Below the pieces are notes generated by a model, which saw only the letters and a program-made list of their open reading frames with translations, made no database searches and was not told the origin of the DNA. The position numbers and the translations under genes were made by a program. A DNA stretch of 33,999 nucleotides from Cytobacillus firmus (GTDB lineage Bacteria > Bacillota > Bacilli > Bacillales > Cytobacillaceae): assembly GCF_023715565.1 (NCBI RefSeq), contig NZ_JAMBOJ010000052.1:1-33999 (forward strand), given 5' to 3'. Each line of letters opens with the position of its first letter. The stretch's first letter is position 1. Of this stretch, positions 29,623 through 33,999 are shown piece after piece.

Positions 29623-30735
29623 GATATTCGAACGTCTCGTCTTAAAATTTGTTTTTTTATAGTAGCTGTTCTTCACAAGAACGTTAGGGCCTAGGCATTT
29701 AACACCGGCACAATGACAGTTCAGTGAATCGGCAAGGTCCGTTCTGCTCCACTTCTGATAAATATCCTCAAGCTGATCGGTCTGGATATTTCCTAGCGGC
29801 GGTGTATCGCCAAAGTCTGTGACAATGACATCACCCGTGAAAATATTAACATTAAGACGTGATCTTCCGTCAGGATCATTTCGGACCGTCACATTTCTGG
29901 ATGAGTGCAGTCTTCTTAGAAGCTCCATGTCTTCCTTTTCGCTGCTGCAGGCATAAAAGGGCAGGGTGCCAAACAGCATCCAGGTATCCTCATTCCGGAC
30001 ATCGAGAAGATGATGGATGGCTGATCGCATTTCTCCAAGAGTTAATGTTTCTAATGAGGAGGCGAAGTCTGAGGGGTACATAGGATGCACCTCATGACGC
30101 TGACAATGCATTTCTTCCGTAATCTGTTTATGGATTTTTTCAAGATAAGGCAATGTCCGTTTGTTGAGCATGGTTTCAGCGGAAACCATTACCCCCGCTT
30201 TTACGAGTTCCCTGCTGTTTTCAATCATCCTGTTAAAAAGGCGCTGGCGCTGCTCTATTGTCGGCTTTCGTTCCATCATCGCAAAGCCGCCTTCAATAAA
30301 GTCCGCCTCGGTTCCCCAGTTATGAGATATATGAAGGACATCCAAATAAGGAATAATACTTTCATAACGGGATAACTCAAGCGTCAGATTTGAATTAATC
30401 TGTGTTCTGACCCCTCTGTCGTGTGCGTATCGTAAAAGCGGCGCAACATAATTTTCAACCGACTTTTTGGAAAGCATCGGCTCCCCGCCTGTTATGCTCA
30501 GTGATCTTAAAAGAGGAATTTCATCCAGCCTTTTGAAAAGCAGATCGATTGGCAATGCGTCAGGATCTTTCGGCTGAAGGGTATAGCCGACAGCACAGTG
30601 TTCACAGCGCATATTGCATAAGACTGTTGTGGTAAATTCAATATTTGAAAGCACCATTCTTCCGTGCTGATCAATGTCAGAATAAGCTTCCCATGGATCA
30701 TATTCTGGTGTAATGGGTAAAAGTTGTGTTTTCAT
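29620..30735 (-). CDS. yfkAB: Radical SAM protein YfkAB
   Basis: A 371-residue radical SAM enzyme. The cluster-binding motif is VLCNMRCEHCAVGY, with Cys40, Cys44 and Cys47 in the CxxxCxxC spacing, followed by SITGGEPML (the GGE motif) for SAM binding. The C-terminal part has a Cys-rich segment, CHCAGVKCLGPN, likely to bind an auxiliary cluster as in SPASM proteins. The length and motifs match the single full-length protein known from B. subtilis as YfkA plus YfkB. The substrate is unknown. AAGGAGAT precedes the ATG at 30735. It is convergent with yfkD. Confidence 0.88.
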   Translation of the reverse strand: MKTQLLPITPEYDPWEAYSDIDQHGRMVLSNIEFTTTVLCNMRCEHCAVGYTLQPKDPDALPIDLLFKRLDEIPLLRSLSITGGEPMLSKKSVENYVAPLLRYAHDRGVRTQINSNLTLELSRYESIIPYLDVLHISHNWGTEADFIEGGFAMMERKPTIEQRQRLFNRMIENSRELVKAGVMVSAETMLNKRTLPYLEKIHKQITEEMHCQRHEVHPMYPSDFASSLETLTLGEMRSAIHHLLDVRNEDTWMLFGTLPFYACSSEKEDMELLRRLHSSRNVTVRNDPDGRSRLNVNIFTGDVIVTDFGDTPPLGNIQTDQLEDIYQKWSRTDLADSLNCHCAGVKCLGPNVLVKNSYYKKTNFKTRRSNI

Positions 30736-30829
30736 ATGTATCTCCTTAAAAAATCTAAGTCCTTTGTCATTATTTAGTCTTTGGTATCTATTGTCAATCG
30801 ATAGTTTGGACTAAAAATGACAGAATAAC

Positions 30830-30854
30830 GTTTAATTTCTCCTCCGGCGGGAAT
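30830..30854 (+). promoter_or_regulatory. Sigma-B-type promoter of the long ytxH-like gene
   Basis: GTTTAA and GGGAAT are separated by 13 bases, a near-perfect match to sigma-B (GTTTAA-N13-15-GGGWAW), about 50 bases before the start codon. Confidence 0.75.
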
Positions 30855-30905
30855 TAACTCAATATCAACGATAAACACTACCTAAATTAAGAGGAGGATA
30901 TTAAC

Positions 30906-31535
30906 ATGGAACAGAATAACACTTATAATACGACAAATACAACAACTGGTTTAAGGTCTGATTATGGTCAGAATTTGGACATGAATTATGATGACGGGCA
31001 AAACAGCAAGCTGGTGAAAGGGATTGTGCTTGGCGGTATTATTGGCGGAGCCTTAGCTATGCTTGATACCTCAACAAGAACGAAAGTGAAAACAAAAGCG
31101 ATGGATCTTAAGGACTCTTCTGCCAATCTTATTTCAGAAGTAAGGGAAAATCCCGGTGATGTAAAGGAAAACATGATTAACCAATTCAAGAGTGCTTCGA
31201 ATACCCTGAAAGATGCCATTAAAGACGCACAAAGTTTATATCAGCGCGTCAATGAAGATGTTTTCGGCAACATGGATGTGGTAAAGGACGTGTCAACCGA
31301 TGCAATGTCAACAGCGAAGGATGCAAAAAGCGAGCTGGCTGGTATCGGGTCAAAAGTGAAAGAAGCTGGCTCGGAATTAATGGAAAACCCTGTTGAAAAC
31401 ACCGGAACCTCTACAGGCTCAAACTATCAAGGTACAGGCGCAGTGAGCAGCACAAATACTGCTTTCCCGACAGAGCGCGGTGAAAGTGCCGTTACCTACA
31501 GCCCAGAAACTCAAAAAAACAGCAATAACCTTTAA
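30906..31535 (+). CDS. YtxH-domain general stress protein (long form)
   Basis: A 209-residue protein. The N-terminal 35 residues are Asn/Thr-rich and polar; then KLVKGIVLGGIIGGALAMLDTSTRTK forms the YtxH glycine-rich membrane segment, followed by an amphipathic helical region (70-150) and a low-complexity Ser/Thr/Gly tail. The GGALAMLDTSTR motif is shared with the short paralogue at 20038-20418. A near-perfect sigma-B promoter is upstream, so general-stress induction is likely. GAGGAGG precedes the ATG. It is monocistronic. Confidence 0.85.
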   Translation: MEQNNTYNTTNTTTGLRSDYGQNLDMNYDDGQNSKLVKGIVLGGIIGGALAMLDTSTRTKVKTKAMDLKDSSANLISEVRENPGDVKENMINQFKSASNTLKDAIKDAQSLYQRVNEDVFGNMDVVKDVSTDAMSTAKDAKSELAGIGSKVKEAGSELMENPVENTGTSTGSNYQGTGAVSSTNTAFPTERGESAVTYSPETQKNSNNL

Positions 31536-31546
31536 TCGATGATATG

Positions 31547-31582
31547 AAAATCCTCTGCTCTTAGGAGTGGAGGATTTTTTTA
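31547..31582 (+). terminator. Intrinsic terminator of the long ytxH-like gene
   Basis: AAATCCTC pairs with GAGGATTT, with a nested CTC-ttag-GAG; T-run follows. Confidence 0.88.
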
Positions 31583-31673
31583 TTGTTTTTTTTCCTAATG
31601 ATGGTTGTTTTATAAACCGGCTGCGGGGGTAACCCTTAGTTATAGATACTGGACAATTTTTGGAGGTTACATT

Positions 31674-33380
31674 ATGGGCTATAGACGAGGGAAATCATTA
31701 TCAAACGATATGGAAAAGCAATCACACGAAAGAGAAACAGCTGTTGGTACTGCGGGGATGGTTGTCAGTCCGCATTCAGTTGCCACAGATATTGGTGAAA
31801 AAATATTGCGGGAAGGCGGCAATGCAGTAGATGCTGCAGCAGCCATCCAATTTGCTCTTAATGTCGTGGAACCGATGATGACAGGCATCGGCGGAAGCGG
31901 ATTTTTAATGGTTTATGATAATAAAAAGAAAGATGTAAAAATATATGATGGCCACACACGGGCGCCAAAAGGCGTACATCCCGAGATGTTCCTCGATGAA
32001 AGCGGGGAAGTAATCGATTTTCGCAAACGCTCTACCCATGGATCAGCAGTGGGTATTCCTGGTATTTTAAAGGCTTTTGATACAGCTCTTGAGGAACACG
32101 GCTCCAAGCCGTTAGCCGATCTGATCCAGCCGGCAATCGAAGCTGCTGAGAGCGGTGTGGAAGTGAACTGGGTACTGGAGGAAGCTCTTCAGAACTTTCA
32201 TTACAGACTTGGTGAAGAGGCAAAAGCGTTCTATTTCCCTGAAGGCAAATCCCTGAAGGAAGGGGACAGTCTGGTTAAGGAGCACTTAGCGAAGACATTC
32301 CGGATCTTGCAAAAAGAAGGGATTTCATCTTTTTATGAAGGGGAAATTGCCGAAGCCATAATAAAAAGTCTTGAAGAAGAAGGCGGTTTTATGACGCTTG
32401 AGGACCTGAAGAATTACAGGCTTACGATTGATGAAGCGATATGGGGCGAATATAAAGGCTATAAGATTGCTTCGTCCGCGCCTCCGAGTGCAGGCGGTGT
32501 GACCGTCATTCAAATACTTAAAATCCTGGAGAAGTTTGATTTAAGCCAATATGATCCAAAGTCTTGGGAGAAGTATTATCTGATTACGGAGGCCATGCGC
32601 TTGGCTTTTGCTGACAAGGTTGCCTATTCAGGTGATCCTGAATTTACAGATCTCCCGATTGAAGGGCTGCTTCATGATGATTATATTGCTGAACGGGTCA
32701 AAGCCATCAATTTTAAAAGAAGAAATGATGCCATCGATTTTGGGAACCCATGGAAATACCAGGAGGGCGAACCAAAGCCGATTATCCGCCAGCCGGATGA
32801 TTTGGAGAAAAGTGAAACGACCCATTTCACGGTTGTTGATCAATGGGGCAATATTGCTGCGTGTACCTCCACCGTTGAGCACCCGTTTGGGTCAGGTATT
32901 ATGGTAAAGGGATACGGATTTTTATTAAACAATGAGCTGACAGACTTCGATGCCAACCCTGGTGGCATCAATGAACCAAAACCGGACAAAAGGCCGGTCA
33001 GCTGTAAAAGCCCGACGATTTTGTTTAACGATGATCAGCCAGTCCTGACCCTTGGTTCTCCAGGCGGCCCGACTATTATCGGCTCGGTTTTTCAGACGAT
33101 CGTGAATGTTATTGATCATAACATGAATTTAAAGGATGCGATTGAAGAACCCCGGATTTTTGCCACAACAGGCCCGCTTATTGAGTGGGAACCGGGCATC
33201 AGCATGGAAACCAAGGGAGAAATGGAGTCCATGGGATTTGAATTTGGAGATAAGCCAAGCCGGATCGGAAATGTGCAGGCTATCCAGATCGACCGGGATA
33301 AAGGCCGTTTATTTGGAGCGGCTGACTCCAGCCGTGAAGGAAAGGCTGCCGGAGTTACAGAGGAGCAAATAAAGAGCTGA
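31674..33380 (+). CDS. Gamma-glutamyltransferase (YwrD-like, no signal peptide)
   Basis: A 568-residue N-terminal-nucleophile enzyme that hydrolyses or transfers gamma-glutamyl groups such as that of glutathione or bacillithiol-like thiols. It self-cleaves before a Thr; the expected site is SETTHFTVVDQWG, with the nucleophile near residue 382, giving large and small subunits. Other conserved parts are GGNAVDAAAAIQFALNVVEP, GIGGSGFLM, and GSPGGPTIIGSVFQ near the C-terminus. The ATG at 31674 is chosen for TGGAGG upstream. No N-terminal signal peptide is visible, so it is probably cytosolic and more like YwrD than secreted Ggt. The stop lies in the terminator. Confidence 0.88.
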   Translation: MGYRRGKSLSNDMEKQSHERETAVGTAGMVVSPHSVATDIGEKILREGGNAVDAAAAIQFALNVVEPMMTGIGGSGFLMVYDNKKKDVKIYDGHTRAPKGVHPEMFLDESGEVIDFRKRSTHGSAVGIPGILKAFDTALEEHGSKPLADLIQPAIEAAESGVEVNWVLEEALQNFHYRLGEEAKAFYFPEGKSLKEGDSLVKEHLAKTFRILQKEGISSFYEGEIAEAIIKSLEEEGGFMTLEDLKNYRLTIDEAIWGEYKGYKIASSAPPSAGGVTVIQILKILEKFDLSQYDPKSWEKYYLITEAMRLAFADKVAYSGDPEFTDLPIEGLLHDDYIAERVKAINFKRRNDAIDFGNPWKYQEGEPKPIIRQPDDLEKSETTHFTVVDQWGNIAACTSTVEHPFGSGIMVKGYGFLLNNELTDFDANPGGINEPKPDKRPVSCKSPTILFNDDQPVLTLGSPGGPTIIGSVFQTIVNVIDHNMNLKDAIEEPRIFATTGPLIEWEPGISMETKGEMESMGFEFGDKPSRIGNVQAIQIDRDKGRLFGAADSSREGKAAGVTEEQIKS

Positions 33381-33404
33381 TGCCGTTTTGGCATTAGCTT
33401 TTCT
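33375..33404 (+). terminator. Terminator overlapping the GGT stop codon
   Basis: AGCTgATGCC and GGCATtAGCT pair around GTTTT, followed by TTTC. The stop codon is in the left arm. Confidence 0.7.
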
Positions 33405-33683
33405 TATGGTAAATATCAGAATGGGTGCTCATCGTGCCGGTTGAATTGTTCCTTTGAATGACTGACATACTGCCGTCAGTCTAAAATACATTCCTCAATG
33501 GACAGGTTTGCCCCCCTTCTATAATAGTGTCTATTCCTTTAAAAGGAAAACAGTAAAAGGATGATTTTTAGTCCATTTTCATGTTGCAGGGCGGCATAGA
33601 CGGGTATATTAATTAAAAATACTTATTTGCTGAAACCACAGATTTCATGTAGGATGTAATCGAGACGAAAGGAGAGAACGTTT
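33405..33683 (+). promoter_or_regulatory. Upstream region of the SE1561-type gene, with a candidate promoter
   Basis: With the preceding terminator this is a 303-base stretch without a gene. TTGCTG and TAGGAT with 17-base spacing at 33628-33656 form a possible sigma-A promoter 28 bases before the start codon. GACTGACATACTGCCGTCAGTC at 33459-33481 is an imperfect inverted repeat (GACTGAC/GTCAGTC). Nothing else was recognised. Confidence 0.4.
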
Positions 33684-33866
33684 TTGGGCAGTCCGATTCA
33701 AGATAAAAATTCACAAGTTACTTTTCTAAAGCAGCGCTTAAATATGTTCCTGGACGTACTGGAAGCTATTGAGCCTGAAGACACTGAGATCGAAGACATC
33801 GACCGTCTGATTGAAATGATCGATGACCTCGAATCCAAATGCCGTGAATTTAATAACCGCGATTAA
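33684..33866 (+). CDS. SE1561-family small protein
   Basis: A 60-residue acidic protein beginning MGSPIQDKNSQVTFLKQRLN and continuing MFLDVLEAIEPEDTEIEDIDRLIEMIDDLE. It matches, from memory, the small SE1561-type family of Firmicutes, whose function is unknown; it should fold as two helices forming a coiled-coil-like hairpin. The TTG start has AAAGGAGAG upstream, and the family begins at this residue. A terminator follows, so it is monocistronic. Confidence 0.75.
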   Translation: MGSPIQDKNSQVTFLKQRLNMFLDVLEAIEPEDTEIEDIDRLIEMIDDLESKCREFNNRD

Positions 33867-33889
33867 CAATAGTGAACTATACCCCAGAT

Positions 33890-33932
33890 ACTGGACACTT
33901 ATAAAAAAGTGCCCCTTTCTGGGGTTTTTTGT
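33890..33932 (+). terminator. Intrinsic terminator of the SE1561-type gene
   Basis: ACCCCAGA pairs with TCTGGGGT, with an inner CACTT/AAGTG stem; TTTTTTG follows. Confidence 0.85.
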
Positions 33933-33970
33933 GTTTCAATAGATTTAATCAATAGGACGGAGGATTTTTC

Positions 33971-33999
33971 ATGAGTAAGAATATTTATAATGAATTCCA
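33971..33999 (+). CDS. Start of a further gene, cut by the window end
   Basis: GGACGGAGGA precedes an ATG that opens MSKNIYNEF and runs off the window. Nine residues are too few to name the product. Confidence 0.6.

Noticed and set aside
29859..30375. Rightward ORFs opposite yfkAB
   Set aside because: Antisense to a conserved radical SAM gene, with no ribosome sites or recognisable motifs.
1..33999. CRISPR array, tRNA, rRNA, prophage or integrative element
   Set aside because: No regularly spaced repeats, cloverleaf-like sequences, rRNA blocks, integrase or phage structural genes were noticed; only the IS3 tail at the left edge is a mobile gene.

Overview
This window looks like chromosomal DNA of a motile, endospore-forming member of the Bacillaceae (Cytobacillus, Mesobacillus or Bacillus firmus type; a judgement from protein similarity and gene order only). 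Support comes from close relatives of Bacillus subtilis MotA/MotB, SinR, SinI, SipW, TasA, TreR, YfkM, YfkK, YfkH, YfkF, YfkE, YfkD and YfkAB, strong AGGAGG-type ribosome sites, GTG/TTG starts, sigma-B-type promoters and the dispersed repeats typical of this group.

Layout. 1-290: tail of an IS3-type insertion sequence and one copy of a structured repeat. 380-2640: a small Arg/Asp/Cys-rich protein, the motAB stator operon and an unlisted 38-residue membrane peptide. 2.7-6.0 kb: a MarR-MFS operon divergent from a sodium:alanine-type symporter. 6.1-8.1 kb: psuK-psuG for pseudouridine breakdown, the kinase carrying its own HTH domain. 8.3-14.1 kb: a matrix-fibre island. 14.2-15.3 kb: mnmH (selU). 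15.6-18.7 kb: a flavin monooxygenase/methyltransferase pair followed by treR. 18.8-30.7 kb: a block partly syntenic with the B. subtilis yfkM-to-yfkA region, with a metal ATPase, an OsmC protein and an acyl-CoA-dehydrogenase-like protein included. 30.9-34.0 kb: a YtxH stress protein, a gamma-glutamyltransferase, an SE1561-type protein and the start of another gene.

The most interesting region is 8.3-14.1 kb. A class D sortase and a SinR paralogue are transcribed leftward. Divergently run sipW, a tasA/camelysin gene, a TapA-like gene and a TasA-like protein with an LPQTA sorting signal and membrane anchor. SinR-type operator words crowd the divergent promoter. At the right end, a c-di-GMP-I (GEMM) riboswitch aptamer lies in the leader of a 49-residue SinI-like antirepressor gene, convergent with a true sinR. 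The inferred model: c-di-GMP sets SinI output, SinI relieves SinR (and perhaps the paralogue), SipW processes the fibre subunits, and the dedicated sortase joins a TasA-like base protein to peptidoglycan, so the fibre would be wall-anchored.

The rest is mostly ordinary housekeeping and stress genes. Three sigma-B-like promoters (yfkM and two ytxH-type genes) suggest a general stress theme. No tRNA, rRNA or CRISPR array was seen.
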